NCBI RefSeq assembly: GCF_035594125.1
Contig: NC_087190.1
Coordinates: 7,801,539-7,865,538 of the forward strand
From: Scylla paramamosain
Lineage: Eukaryota > Arthropoda > Malacostraca > Decapoda > Portunidae
Length of the DNA: 64,000 nt
Direction of reading: 5' to 3'
Part shown: one piece after another, positions 11,101 to 22,855 of the stretch
Layout of the letters: each line of letters opens with the position of its first letter
Numbering within the stretch: position 1 is the stretch's first letter
Translations under genes and position numbers: made by a program
The notes under the pieces: generated by a model
Told to the model about the DNA's origin: nothing
Seen by the model: the letters and a program-made list of their open reading frames with translations, nothing else
Databases searched by the model: none

Positions 11101-13313
11101 AACATGTATAATGAGTGTTTTATACTTTAACAAGAACCTCAAGGCAAAAAAAACGCAAAAATTCGTGTATATAAAGAAGTTTCTTACATTCCGAAATGCT
11201 GAAACTCATGAATAAGATTTTTAATTGAGAAACAGAACTATCTTACCAAATGTGAGTATTTTGACTGTTTTTCATATTCTTAGTTACGAAAATCCGAAAT
11301 TACAAGCGAAACTAGTTTTAAGTGGGAAATAATGACATTACCAGAAAGGTGTGTTTTGAGTATTTTAGACCGTGATATGCAACAAAGCACGAAAAAGCAG
11401 AACAATCACATTACGTGGGAATAAAACCAACTTTTACCAAAAACATGCCTTTAAGTGTTTTTAACTCCTTACATAAAACGCTAAAACGCAGGCAAAACAC
11501 CTATTATGGAGAAACAAAATAACATTACCAAAAACATGAATTTTAAGTGTTTTTGATCATGTTACCTATAAAAACGCTTAAATACATGCAAAGAACCCTA
11601 TGTTTATGAAACGAAAGGATATTACGAAAATTGTGTATTATGAGATTTTTTAGGTTCCTTAAGTACCAAAAAGCTAAAACACACAAATAACACTCTTTAT
11701 AGAGAAAATAAAATAAAAATGAATACAAATTTTTTTTTTTTATTGTTATTCATCTTCATAAGTACCGAGATGCCAAAATTCTTACAAAATTCGGGGAAAT
11801 TAGGTAAAGGAAAAAAATTACATAAAAAAAAAAAATTTAGCTTTTTTCCGGAGTTATGTACCAAACCCTGAAGTGCATGAAAAGCCATTTATATGGGAAA
11901 ATTACACGACTTTACCAGAAACCTGTACCAGAAGCAATTTCAACAATATTACTGAAAACGAGTCTTTTCAGAGATTTACGAAGAAAAACGCTAAAACGGA
12001 TGCAAACCAACCAATATGAAGAAATGGAATAACATTACCAAAAATATATATTTTGAGTGTTTATAAGCTTTCTACCTACAAAAAATACAAAAATGGATGG
12101 AAAACACTCTATATTAGGAAACGAAAGCACATTACAAGAAACGTGTATAATGAGTGTTTTATAGTTCCACAAGAACCACAAGGCAATAAACGCAAAAACT
12201 CGTGTATATTGAGAATTTTCTTACATACCAAAATGATGAAATGCATGAATAACACTTTTAATCGAGAAAGAGAACTACCTTACCAAATTGTGTATTTTGA
12301 ATGTTTTTCACATTCTTAGTTACGAAATTGCCAAATTACATGGGAAACTAGCTTTATGTGGGAAAAAAATGACATTACCAGAAAAATGTCTGAGTATTTT
12401 TGAGCGTGATATACAACAAAGCACTAAAAAGCAGAACAATCACATTACATAGGAATTAAACCAACTTCTACGAAGAACTCTCTTTTAGTGTTTTTTTAAC
12501 TCCTTACATACAAAACGCTAAAACGCATGAAAAACACCCTTTGTAGAGAAACAGAATAAAATTACCAAAAATATGTATTTTGAGTGTTTTTGATCATGTT
12601 ACTCTATGTTTGTATAAGAAAAGGACATTACAAAAATCGTGTATTATGAGTGTTTTTAAGTTCCTTATCTACCAAAAAGCTAAAACTCACAAATAACACT
12701 TTATAGAGAAAAAAAAAATTTTTTATTCATCTTCATAGGTACCGAGATACCAAAATTCTGGAAAAATTCAGGGAAATTTTGTAAAAAAAATCATTATGAA
12801 AAAAAAATTTTAGCTTTTCTCCGGAGTTATGTACCAAACCCTGAAGTGCATGCAAAGCCACCTATATGGAGAAATTACTTGACTTTAACAGAAACCTGTC
12901 TTTTGAGTGTTTTTTTTCAGCAATTTTAAGAATATAACTGAAAACGTGTCTTTTATGTGATTTACGTAGAAAAACGCTAAAACGGATGCAAATCAACCAA
13001 TATGAAGAAATAGAATAACATAACAAAAAAGATATATTTTGATGTGTTTTTGAGCTTGTTACCTACAAAAAATATGCGAAAATGGATGAAACGCACTCTA
13101 TATTAGGAAAGAAAAGGACATTACGAGAAACGTGTATAGTGAGTATTTTATAGTTTCAGAAGAACCGCAAGGCAAAAAACTCAAAAACTCGTGTACATAA
13201 AGAAGTTTCTTACATACCAAAATGCTGAAACTCATGAATAACACTTTTAATTGAGAAACAGAACTACCTTACGAAATGTGTGTATTAGAGAAGTTTCTTA
13301 CATACCAAAATGC
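8107..13313 (+). repeat. 10-mer higher-order satellite array, segment 3
   Basis: This is the cleanest stretch for defining the unit. Class ii starts recur at about 8268, 9356, 10,448, 11,556 and 12,590. In the unit from 10,442 to 11,544 the monomer starts are 10,442 (ii), 10,539 (iii plus iv with the A/T-rich insert), 10,833 (v), 10,930 (i'), 11,016 (ii'), 11,113 (iii'), 11,263 (iv'), 11,358 (v') and 11,453 (i), for a total of about 1.10 kb. The segment aligns with 44.14-49.24 kb, including private variants such as CCTGTACCAGAAGCAATTTC at about 11.92 and 47.89 kb. No gene is seen. Confidence 0.88.
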
Positions 13314-13429
13314 TTTTTTTTTTTTTTTTTTTTTTTTTATGTAGGAAGGATACTGGCCAAGGGCAACAAAAATCTAATAAAAAAAAATGCCCACTGAAAT
13401 GCCAGTCCCTAAAAGGGTCAAAGCAGTGG

Positions 13430-16390
13430 TCAAAAATTGGTGGATAAGTGTCTTGAAACCTCCCTCTTGAAGGAATTCAAGTCATAGGAAGGTGGAAATA
13501 CAGAAGCAGGCAAGGAATTCCAGAGTTTACCAGAGAAAGGGATGAATGATTGAGAATACTGGTTAACTCTTGCGTTAGAGAGGTGGACAGAATAGGAGTG
13601 AGAGAAAGATGAAAGTCTTGTGCAGCGAGGCCGCGGAAGGAGGGGAGGCATGCAGTTAGCAAGATCAGAAGAGCAGTTAGCATGAAAATAGCGGTAGAAG
13701 ACAGCTAGAGATGCAACATTGCGGCGGTGAGAGAGAGGCTGAAGACAGTCAGTTAGAGGAGAGGAGTTGATGAGACGAAAAGCTTTTGATTCCACCCTGT
13801 CTAGAACAGCAGTATGAGTGGAACCCCCCCAGACATGTGAAGCATACTCCATACATGGACGGATAAGGCCCTTGTACAGAGTTAGCAGCTGGGGGGGTGA
13901 GAAAAACTGGCGGAGACGTCTCAGAACACCTAACTTCATAGAAGCTGTTTTAGCTAGAGATGAGATGTGAAGTTTCCAGTTCAGATTATAAGTAAAGGAC
14001 AGACCAAGGATGTTCAGTGTAGAAGAGGGGGATAGTTGAGTGTCATTGAAGAAGAGGGGATAGTTGTCTGGAAGATTGTGTCGAGTTGATAGATGGAGGA
14101 ATTGAGTTTTTGAGGCATTGAACAATACCAAGTTTGCTCTGCCCCAATCAGAAATTTTAGAAAGATCAGAAGTCAGGCGTTCTGTGGCTTCCCTGCGTGA
14201 TATGTTTACCTCCTGAAGGGTTGGACGTCTATGAAAAGACGTGGAAAAGTGCAGGGTGGTATCATCAGCATAGGAGTGGATAGGACAAGAAGTTTGGTTT
14301 AGAAGATCATTAATGAATAATAAGAAGAGAGTGGGTGACAGGACAGAACCCTGAGGAACACCACTGTTAATAGATTTAGGAGAAGAACAGTGACCGTCTA
14401 CCACAGCAGCAATAGAACGGTCAGAAAGGAAACTTGAGATGAAGTTACAGAGAGAAGGATAGAAACCGTAGGAGGGTAGTTTGGAAATCAAAGCTTTGTG
14501 CCAGACTCTATCAAAGGCTTTTGATATGTCCAAGGCAACAGCAAAAGTTTCACCAAAGTCTCTAAAAGAGGATGACCAAGACTCAGTAAGGAAAGCCAGA
14601 AGATCACCAGTAGAGCGGCCTTGACGGAACCCATACTGGCGATCAGATAGAAGGTTGTGAAGTGATAGATGTTTAAGAATCTTCCTGTTGAGGATAGATT
14701 CAAAAACTTTAGATAAGCAGGAAATTAAAGCAATAGGATGGTAGTTTGAGGGATTAGAGCGGTCACCCTTTTTAGGAACAGGTTGAATGTAGGCAAACTT
14801 CCAGCAAGAAGGAAAGGTAGATGTTGACAGACAGAGCTGAAAGAGTTTGACTAGGCAAGGTGCAAGCACGGAGGCACAGTTTCGGAGAACAATAGGAGGG
14901 ACCCCATCAGGTCCATAAGCCTTCTGAGGGTTTAGGCCAGCGAGGGCATGGAAAACATCATTACGAAGAATTTTAATACGAGGCATGAAGTAGTCAGAGG
15001 GTGGAGGAGAGGGAGGAACAAGCCCAGAATCGTCCAAGGTAGAGTTTTTAGCAAAGGTTTGAGCAAAGAGTTCAGCTTTAGAAATAGATGTGATAGCAGT
15101 GGTGCCATCTGGTTGAAGTAGAGGAGGGAAAGAAGAAGAAGCAAAGTTATTGGAGATATTTTTGGCTAGATGCCAGAAATCACGAGGGGAGTTAGATCTT
15201 GAAAGGTTTTGACATTTTCTGTTAATGAAGGAGTTTTTGGCTAGTTGGAGAACAGACTTGGCATGGTTCCGGGCAGAAATATAAAGTGCATGAGATTCTG
15301 GTGAAGGAAGGCTTAAGTACCTTTTGTGGGCCACCTCTCTATCATGTATAGCACGAGAACAAGCTGTGTTAAACCAAGGTTTAGAAGGTTTAGGACGAGA
15401 AAAAGAGTGAGGAATGTACGCCTCCATGCCAGACACTATCACCTCTGTTATGCGCTCAGCACACAAAGACGGGTCTCTGACACGGAAGCAGTAGTCATTC
15501 CAAGGAAAATCAGAAAAATACCGCCTCAGGTCCCCCCAACTAGCAGAGGCAAAACGCCAGAGGCACCTTCGCTTTGGGGGATCCTGAGGACGGATTGGAG
15601 TGATAGGACAAGATAAAGATATGAGATTGTGATCGGAGGAGCCCAACGGAGAAGAAAGGGTGACAGCATAAGCAGAAGGATTAGAGGTCAGGAAAAGGTC
15701 AAGAATGTTGGGCGTATCTCCAAGACGGTCAGGAATACGAGTAGGGTGTTGCACCAATTGCTCTAGGTCATGGAGGATAGCAAAGTTGTAGGCTAGTTCA
15801 CCAGGATGGTCAGTGAAGGGAGAGGAAAGCCAAAGCTGGTGGTGAACATTGAAGTCTCCAAGAATGGAGATCTCTGCAAAAGGGAAGAGGGTCAGAATGT
15901 GCTCCACTTTGGAAGTTAAGTAGTCAAAGAATTTCTTATAGTCAGAGGAGTTAGGAGAGAGGTATACAGCACAGATAAATTTAGTATGAGAATGACTCTG
16001 TAGTCGTAGCCAGATGGTGGAAAACTCGGAAGATTCAAGAGCGTGGGCACGAGAGCAGGTTAAGTCATTGCGCACATAAACGCAGCATCCAGCTTTGGAT
16101 CGAAAATGAGGATAGAGAAAGTAGGAGGGAACAGAAAAGGGGCTACTGTCAGTTGCCTCAGACACCTGAGTTTCAGTGAGGAAAAGAAGATGAGGTTTAG
16201 AAGAGGAGAGGTGGTGTTCTACAGATTGAAAATTAGATCTTAGACCGCGAATGTTGCAGAAGTTAATGAAGAAAAAGTTGAGGGGGGTGTCAAGACACTT
16301 AGGGTCGTCGACGGAAAGGCAGTCCGACCTGGGGACATTTATGGTCCCCTCCCCAGATGGGGACTCCGAGGCTGGTGTAGGAGTCGCCAT
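13430..16390 (-). CDS. Endonuclease-reverse transcriptase of jockey-like retrotransposon
   Basis: This is an intact ORF of 986 aa from ATG at 16,390. The frame is open further upstream to a GTG at 16,558, but GTG is unlikely to start translation in a eukaryote, and the ATG has a good context (A at -3, G at +4). Residues about 35-265 form an APE-type endonuclease with CNIRGL (Asn46), TETQ (Glu73), GDFN (178-181) and SDH (252-254), all key residues present. About 310-480 is a linker. About 490-770 is the reverse transcriptase, with [26 protein letters not shown] (Asp621), [11 protein letters not shown] and the catalytic YADD (707-710). The C-terminal part has [19 protein letters not shown] and ends near [19 protein letters not shown]. 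No RNase H domain or gag zinc knuckles are seen. The protein would nick target DNA and reverse-transcribe its own RNA in the nucleus. The length suits a jockey-superfamily ORF2. No stops or frameshifts are present, which suggests a young copy. Confidence 0.95.
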   Translation of the reverse strand: MATPTPASESPSGEGTINVPRSDCLSVDDPKCLDTPLNFFFINFCNIRGLRSNFQSVEHHLSSSKPHLLFLTETQVSEATDSSPFSVPSYFLYPHFRSKAGCCVYVRNDLTCSRAHALESSEFSTIWLRLQSHSHTKFICAVYLSPNSSDYKKFFDYLTSKVEHILTLFPFAEISILGDFNVHHQLWLSSPFTDHPGELAYNFAILHDLEQLVQHPTRIPDRLGDTPNILDLFLTSNPSAYAVTLSSPLGSSDHNLISLSCPITPIRPQDPPKRRCLWRFASASWGDLRRYFSDFPWNDYCFRVRDPSLCAERITEVIVSGMEAYIPHSFSRPKPSKPWFNTACSRAIHDREVAHKRYLSLPSPESHALYISARNHAKSVLQLAKNSFINRKCQNLSRSNSPRDFWHLAKNISNNFASSSFPPLLQPDGTTAITSISKAELFAQTFAKNSTLDDSGLVPPSPPPSDYFMPRIKILRNDVFHALAGLNPQKAYGPDGVPPIVLRNCASVLAPCLVKLFQLCLSTSTFPSCWKFAYIQPVPKKGDRSNPSNYHPIALISCLSKVFESILNRKILKHLSLHNLLSDRQYGFRQGRSTGDLLAFLTESWSSSFRDFGETFAVALDISKAFDRVWHKALISKLPSYGFYPSLCNFISSFLSDRSIAAVVDGHCSSPKSINSGVPQGSVLSPTLFLLFINDLLNQTSCPIHSYADDTTLHFSTSFHRRPTLQEVNISRREATERLTSDLSKISDWGRANLVLFNASKTQFLHLSTRHNLPDNYPLFFNDTQLSPSSTLNILGLSFTYNLNWKLHISSLAKTASMKLGVLRRLRQFFSPPQLLTLYKGLIRPCMEYASHVWGGSTHTAVLDRVESKAFRLINSSPLTDCLQPLSHRRNVASLAVFYRYFHANCSSDLANCMPPLLPRPRCTRLSSFSHSYSVHLSNARVNQYSQSFIPFSGKLWNSLPASVFPPSYDLNSFKREVSRHLSTNF

Positions 16391-16644
16391 GATTTTAAAA
16401 TTTTTGGAGTGAAGGGTGTGTGTGTTATTAGGTGCTTGTAGTTTTGTGTGGAGGAAGAGAGTTGTCTTTAGAGGGCAGGCTGTGACTACCCCCTTGTGTT
16501 GTGAGACACAAAGGGAAACGTTCAGTGAGGTCACAGCTGGGTTTAATGATAAGTTCACAGCACCCCCTGAACAGTGCTTTAGACCTCACTGGGAGTAATT
16601 ATCGTTTCGGCAGGTGTCTACTGCCTCCTCCTCCTCCTCCTCCT
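16391..16644 (-). other. 5' leader of the jockey-like element with (GGA)n start
   Basis: About 254 nt lies between the element's 5' border and the ATG. It opens with seven CCT units as seen on the plus strand (16,624-16,644), followed on the minus strand by GCAGTAGACACCTGCCG and AACGATAATTACTCCCAGTG. Non-LTR elements usually carry an internal promoter in this region. I see no specific promoter motif to name. Confidence 0.6.
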
Positions 16645-17127
16645 GAAGCTCATCAATAACACTTTTAATTAAGAAACAGAACAACCTTACTAAATGCCTG
16701 TATTTTGAGTGTTTTTCACATTCTTAGTTACCAAAACCCCAAATTCCATGCGAAACTACCTTTATGTGGGAAAAAAATAATATTACCAGAAAATGTCTTT
16801 CCAGTGTTTTTGAGCGTGTTAGGCAATAAACCACTAAAAAGCAGGGCAATCACATTACATGGGAATAAAACCAACTTTTACCAAGCCTTTAGGTGTTTTA
16901 TAGCTCATTACATATCAAAACGCTAAAACGCATGCAAAACACCTTTTATGTACAAACAGAATTACATTACAAAAAACATGTATTTTGAGTGTTTTTGATC
17001 ATGTTATCTATAAAAACGGTTAAATACATGCAAAGAACCTTATGTTTGGGAAACGAAAGGACATTACAAGAAATATGTATTATGGGTGTTTTTTAGTTCC
17101 TTAAGTACCAAAAAGCTAAAACCCACA
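16645..17127 (+). repeat. 10-mer satellite array, segment 4
   Basis: Classes iii' (3' part), iv', v', i, ii and the start of iii, in order, resume on the far side of the jockey insertion. The array then switches to pentamer-type monomers at about 17,128, at the same place as at about 49,728 in the paralogous block. Confidence 0.82.
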
Positions 17128-18863
17128 AATAAAACGATAACTAAACTAAACAAAAACTTGTGTTTGAGTGTTTTTGAGCTTGTTAGATAACTAATCGCCA
17201 AAATACATGCAAAGTTTCAGATATGGGGAAAAGAAAAGATATTAACGCTGTTTTTCAGCTTCTTATGTAACGAAACGCTAAAACACGTAAATAGCATTCT
17301 ATATGAAGAAACAGAACATCATTACGAAAAACGTGTATTATGGGTGCTTTTCCCTATGTTAGGGACCAAAACGAGAAAATACATATAAAGCCCCCTATGT
17401 GAAGAAACAGAACGACATGATCACAAACATGTATTATGAATATTTTTGAGTTTAATAGTTATCCAAACGCCAAAGTATATGCAAAGCACCGTATAGAAGA
17501 AGAAAAAATAAATATTACCAAAAACATATCTTTTGGGTGTTTTTCAGCTTCGTACGTACCGAAACTCTAAAAGGGATTGAAAACGCACTTTACTGAGAAA
17601 TAGAACATAAAAAAAAAACGTGTGTTTTAAGTGTTTTTAAGTTAGGTACCAAAACGACAGAATGCATGTAGAATACCTTGTCTGGAATAACTAAAAGATA
17701 GTACCTACAACGTGCCATTTGGAAATTAGGCAACAAAAAGCTAAAAAGCATGGAAATAGCTCTATATGAGAAAAGAAAACAACATTGTCAAAAACGTTTC
17801 TTTTTAGTGTTTTTGAGAGTACAAAACACTAAAATGTGAGCAAAGAAACATTTATGGGAAACTTTAGCAAAAAATTCTTATCTCAGTCTTTTAACTTGTT
17901 AGGTACCCATATTGCCCCATAAACCCCATATTGCATGCAAAGGACCCTATTTGAGGAAACGAAACGATATTAACAGAAACGTGTATTATGAGTGTTTTTA
18001 TTATTTTTTTTTTATGTACCAAAACACTAAAACACGTGAATATTACTCTATATGAGGAAAAAAAAAACATTAACAAAACCAGTAGCAAAAGATCACCAGA
18101 AACTTGTCATTTAGGTGTTTTGAGCATATTAGGCAGCAAAACGCTTAAAAAGCAAGGAAAACACCCTATATGGGAAAACGAGATAACCTTAACAAAATCG
18201 AGTGTTTTTGAGCTTCTTACGTACCGAAACGATAAAAGATGTCCGAAACAATATTAGCAAAAACGTATGTTCTGAGATTTTTTTAGCTTGTTAGGTAACA
18301 AAACGCCAAAATGTATGGAAATTACCCTATATAGGTAAATGAAACGATATTAACATAAAGGTGTATTATGTCTTTTTTCAGCTTCATAGATACCAAAAGT
18401 CTAAAACACGTAAATAATACTATATTTGCAGAAACAAAACAACAATACCAAAAGCGTACTTTATGAGTTTTTTCCCCATGATAGGTACTAAAACGCCTAA
18501 AAGCATAGTGAACACCATACATAAAGAAACAGACCAACATTACGAAAAACATGCTGAGTATGCTGAGTGTTTTTGAGCTTGTTAGATACAAAAACACGAA
18601 AGTGCATGCAAGACAACCTGTATAGGAAAAGCAATCAATATTAACAAAAACTTGTCTTTTGAGTGTTTTTCAGTTTCTTACGTGCTAAAACTCTAAAACG
18701 CATGAAAAAAACACCTGTTTTAGAGAAAGAGGACATTACTATAAACGCGTTCTTTTCAGAGTTTTCCCGATCATTAGCTACCAAAACGCCAAAATGCAGA
18801 CAGCACACTATTTGATGTAAAGAAATTATATTACCGGAAACGTGTCATTTCAGTGTTTTGAGC

Positions 18864-19042
<179 letters not shown>

Positions 19043-19486
19043 CATTGAAAACGTGTCTTTTGAATGTTTTTGAGCTTCTTACGTACCAAATTTCTAAAAA
19101 GCGTGCAAAACATACTTTATGGTGCAATAGAACATTACCAAAAATATGTGTTTTGAGTCTTTTTGAGCTTGTTGGGTACGAAAACGCCAAAATGCACACA
19201 AATTAACGGACATTGACAAACAAAAAGTTATTTAGAAAAAATATTATTATGAGTGTTTTTTAATTTCTTATGTACGAAAACACTAAAACACGTGAATATC
19301 ACTCTATATGGAGAAAAAAGCATTAACCAAAAAAATGGGTGTTTTCCTCATGTTAGGTACGACAATCTATACAGAATACCATATATGAAAAACAGAAAAA
19401 CATTACCAAAAACGTATATTATAAGTGTTTTTGAGCTTCTTAGGTAATAAAATACTGAAACACGTGATTAGTACATATACGAGTAT

Positions 19487-19918
19487 TTAGGCGTTTTGGT
19501 TTCTAAAAAGCTGGAAAACGCTTAAATCATACGTTTTTGGTAATGTCTCCCTATAAAGGCTATTTATCGTTCTAGCATTTTGGAATGTAAGAAGCTCAAA
19601 AACACTCAAAAGACACCATTTTGATAATGTTTTGATTTCTATAAAGAGTGTCTTCCATGCTCTTTAGAGTTTTGGTGCTAACGTTGAAAAGCACCGAAAT
19701 AAAATTAAATGGATGAATTTTTGCGTATTGGTACGTAATAAGCTTAAAAACATTCAAAATACACGTTTTTGGCAATAATATTTTGTTTCTCCATGAAGTT
19801 TCTTTTCCATGCATTTTAGTGTTTTGGTACGTAAACAGCTGAAAACATTCAAAAGACACGTTTTTGTTTGTTTCTCTCGCACTTTGGCGTTTTCGAAAAC
19901 ACTACTAATACATGTTTT
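19487..19918 (-). repeat. Inverted monomers within pentamer block, copy 1
   Basis: About 430 bp reads as reverse complement (for example GGCGTTTTGGTTTC, CAAAAACACTCAAAAGACACC, TTTTGGTACGTAATAAGC). Both junctions are shared with 52,248-52,700, so the inversion came before the block duplication. This copy has lost about 26 bp near 19,878 that the other copy keeps. Confidence 0.82.
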
Positions 19919-22855
19919 TGTACCCTATATGAGGAAACGAAACGCGATTTCCAGAAAAGTGCCTTTTGAATGTTTATTGGCGTGCTAGGCACAAAAACGC
20001 TAAAAAGCATGGAAAGCACCCTATAAAGGAAAACAAAACAACTTTACCATAAACGTGTGTTTTCATTATTTTTGACTTTCTTACGTACCGAAACGCTAAA
20101 TCGCATGAAAAAAAAAAACATGGAGAAATAATATCAAAAACAAATATTTCGAGTGTTTCTGAGTTAGTTAAGTAGAAAAACGCCAAAATGCATATATAAT
20201 ATCTTAAATGGGAAAATGAAAAGTTACTAAAATGTGTACTATTGTTTTTTTTTTTTAACTTATTAGGTACGAAGTCGCTGAAATGCATGAATAATACTCT
20301 ATATGAAATAACATTACCAAAAACGTAAATTTTCAGTTTTTTCACATTGTTATGAATGAAAACGCCATAATGCATGTAAAGCCCCCTATTTGGGGAAAGG
20401 AAACGAGATTTCAGAAACGTATCTAAAATGTGTTCTTTAGCGTGTTAGGCACAAAAATGCTAAAAAGCATACAAATCACCTGATATGGGAATACAAAACA
20501 ACATTAAGAAAACGTTTCTTTTGAGTGTCCTACGTACCAAAACGAAAAAAAAAAAAAACAACCTTTATGAGGAAACAGAATAACATTACCAAAAACAAGT
20601 ATTTTAAGTGTTTTGTAAGATTGTTACGTAAAAAAAGCCTAAATGAATCGAAAATACCCTATATGGGAAAAATGAAGTCATTACGAGAAACGTGAATTAT
20701 GAGTGTTTTTGACCTTCTTAGTATCAAAAGGGTAAAACGCATGAATAACACCCTATATGGAGAAATTGATATATGAAACGACATTAAAAACGCATGAAAA
20801 TACCCTATATAGAGAAATAGAATATATTTACCAAAAACGTGTATTTTGAGTGTCTTTTTAACCGTATTATGTACAAAATCGCCTATCATCAAACAAAACA
20901 CCCTGCATATGGAAATGAAAGGACATTACGAGAAACGTTTGTTATGTTATTTCTTTTTCATTACTTTCTTAAGTACCAAATCAGTAAAAAGCTTTAATAG
21001 TCCTCTGAAGAAAAAGAACAACCTTACCAAAAACGTGTATTTTTTTACATTGATAATTATATAATTACCAAAACGCCAACATGCATGTAAAGCAACCTAT
21101 ATTAAGAAACGAAACGAAATCACTAGAAACTTGAATTTTTTTTTTTTTTGAGCGTGTTAGGCACCAAATCAGTAAGAAGCACCGAAATCACCCTATAGGG
21201 GAATATAAAACAACTTTACTAAAACGTGTCCTTAGAGTGTTTTTTTTAGGTTCTTACGAACTAAAATGTCAAAATACATGCAAACACCCTGTTAGGTACC
21301 AAAGCACCAAAAAGACCCTATATGAGGAAATGAAAGGACAACAAAAAACGTGTATTATGAGTTTTTTTTCTTCTAGCTTCTTAGGTACCAAAACACTAAA
21401 ATAAATGAGTAGCACACTGTATGGAGAAAGAGAAACAAATTACCAAAATCGCGTAATTTGAATGTTTTTTTCACATTGTCAGGTAGCAAAACACCATAAT
21501 GCTTGCTCGCTATACGAGAAAATTTAACAATAATGTAAGAAATGTGTTTTTATGTGTTTTTCACAAAAATGCTAAATAGCATGGAAACCACCTTATATAG
21601 AAATGCAAAATAATAAGCATGTCTTTTAAGTGTTTTAAACTTTTTACGTACCAAAAGGCTAAAACACGTGCAACAAACACAAAAACCTTACCAAATACAA
21701 AAACCTTACTAAAAACGTGTATTTTGAGTCTTTTTGAGTCTGTTACGTACATCATATTAAAAATTCATGTAAAGCACCCCGTATGGGGAAACGATAGAAC
21801 ATTACGAGAAACGTGCATTGTCATTGTTTTGAGTCTCTTAGGTACCAAACACTAAACCGTTTGAATGAAAATTGAATATATCCTATATTTCTTAATAGAG
21901 AAACAGAACATCACCCAAAACGTGTTTTTATTTTTATTTTATTTTTTTTTACCTTGTTATGTACCAAAACGTCAAAATACATACGAAGCATCCTATATGG
22001 GGAAATAGAAAGACATTAGGTGAAAAAAGTTTTATTAGTGTTTTTGAGCTTCCTAAGTACCAAAACGCTAAAACGCATGAATAGCACCCTATATAGAGAA
22101 AAAGAACAACATTACCTGAAATCTTTATTTTGAGCGTTTCTCATATTATGTAGCAAAACATCATAATGCATGTAGATCCCTATATAAAAAAGCAAAACTA
22201 TATTACAGGAAACGTGTCTTTTGAGTGTTTACTTGAGTGTTAGGAATCAAAATGCTAAAAAGCATTGAAAGCACTCTATTTGGCAATATAAAATAACATT
22301 ACCAAGAAAGTATCTTTAGAGTGTTTTTGACCTTCTTACGTCCGAAATCGATGAAACGCATGCAAAACAACCTTTACGGAGAAACACAATAACATTACCA
22401 AAAACTTGTATTGTGATTGTTTTTGTGCTTGTTAAATACAAAAATGCCAAATTACACGCAAAGCATCCTACATGGAGAAAAGAAAGGACATTACGAGAAA
22501 AGTGTATTATGAGAGATTTTGAGCTTTTTAGGTACCAAAACTCAAAAAACACGTGATTAGCACTTTATATGGAAAAACAACTCTACCGAAAACTTTTACT
22601 TAAACTTTTTTTCATATTGTTAAGTACCAAAAGTCCAAATACATTGGAAGCCCCCTTTATCGGGAAACGAAACGACATTATCATCAACGTGTCTTTTCAG
22701 TGTTTTTGAACGTGTTAGACACCAAAACGCTAAAAAAGCATGGAAAGCGCTTTATAAAGGAATACAAAACAACATTACTAAAAACGTGTTTTATAGGTTC
22801 TTATGTACAGAAACGCTAAAACCCAAGCAAAACACCCTTTATGGAGAAGCAAAAT

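Larger units (their letters stand above)
13314..16644 (-). mobile_element. Complete-looking jockey-like non-LTR retrotransposon
   Basis: This is an element of about 3.33 kb on the minus strand. Its 5' end is at 16,644, with a (GGA)n run then GCAGTAGACACCTGCCG. Its 3' end is a poly(A) tail seen as 25 T on the plus strand at 13,314-13,338. Empty sites fix the borders: about 49,230 reads CCAAAATGCTGAAGCTCATG, whereas here the element sits between CCAAAATGC(T) and GAAGCTCATC. A second related empty site lies at about 37,690. No target-site duplication of more than one base is visible. It encodes one long intact ORF and no separate ORF1/gag. The base composition is far richer in G+C than the surrounding satellite. 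It is absent from the paralogous block, so it inserted after the duplication. It could be autonomous if a single ORF is enough in this family. Confidence 0.93.

Noticed and set aside
15326..15616. 96-aa plus-strand frame, and several minus-strand frames inside 13.4-16.6 kb
   Set aside because: They are shadows of the EN-RT coding sequence in other frames.
16391..16558. N-terminal extension of the EN-RT ORF to 1042 aa
   Set aside because: It needs a GTG start. The ATG at 16,390 with a good context is the likelier start in a eukaryote.
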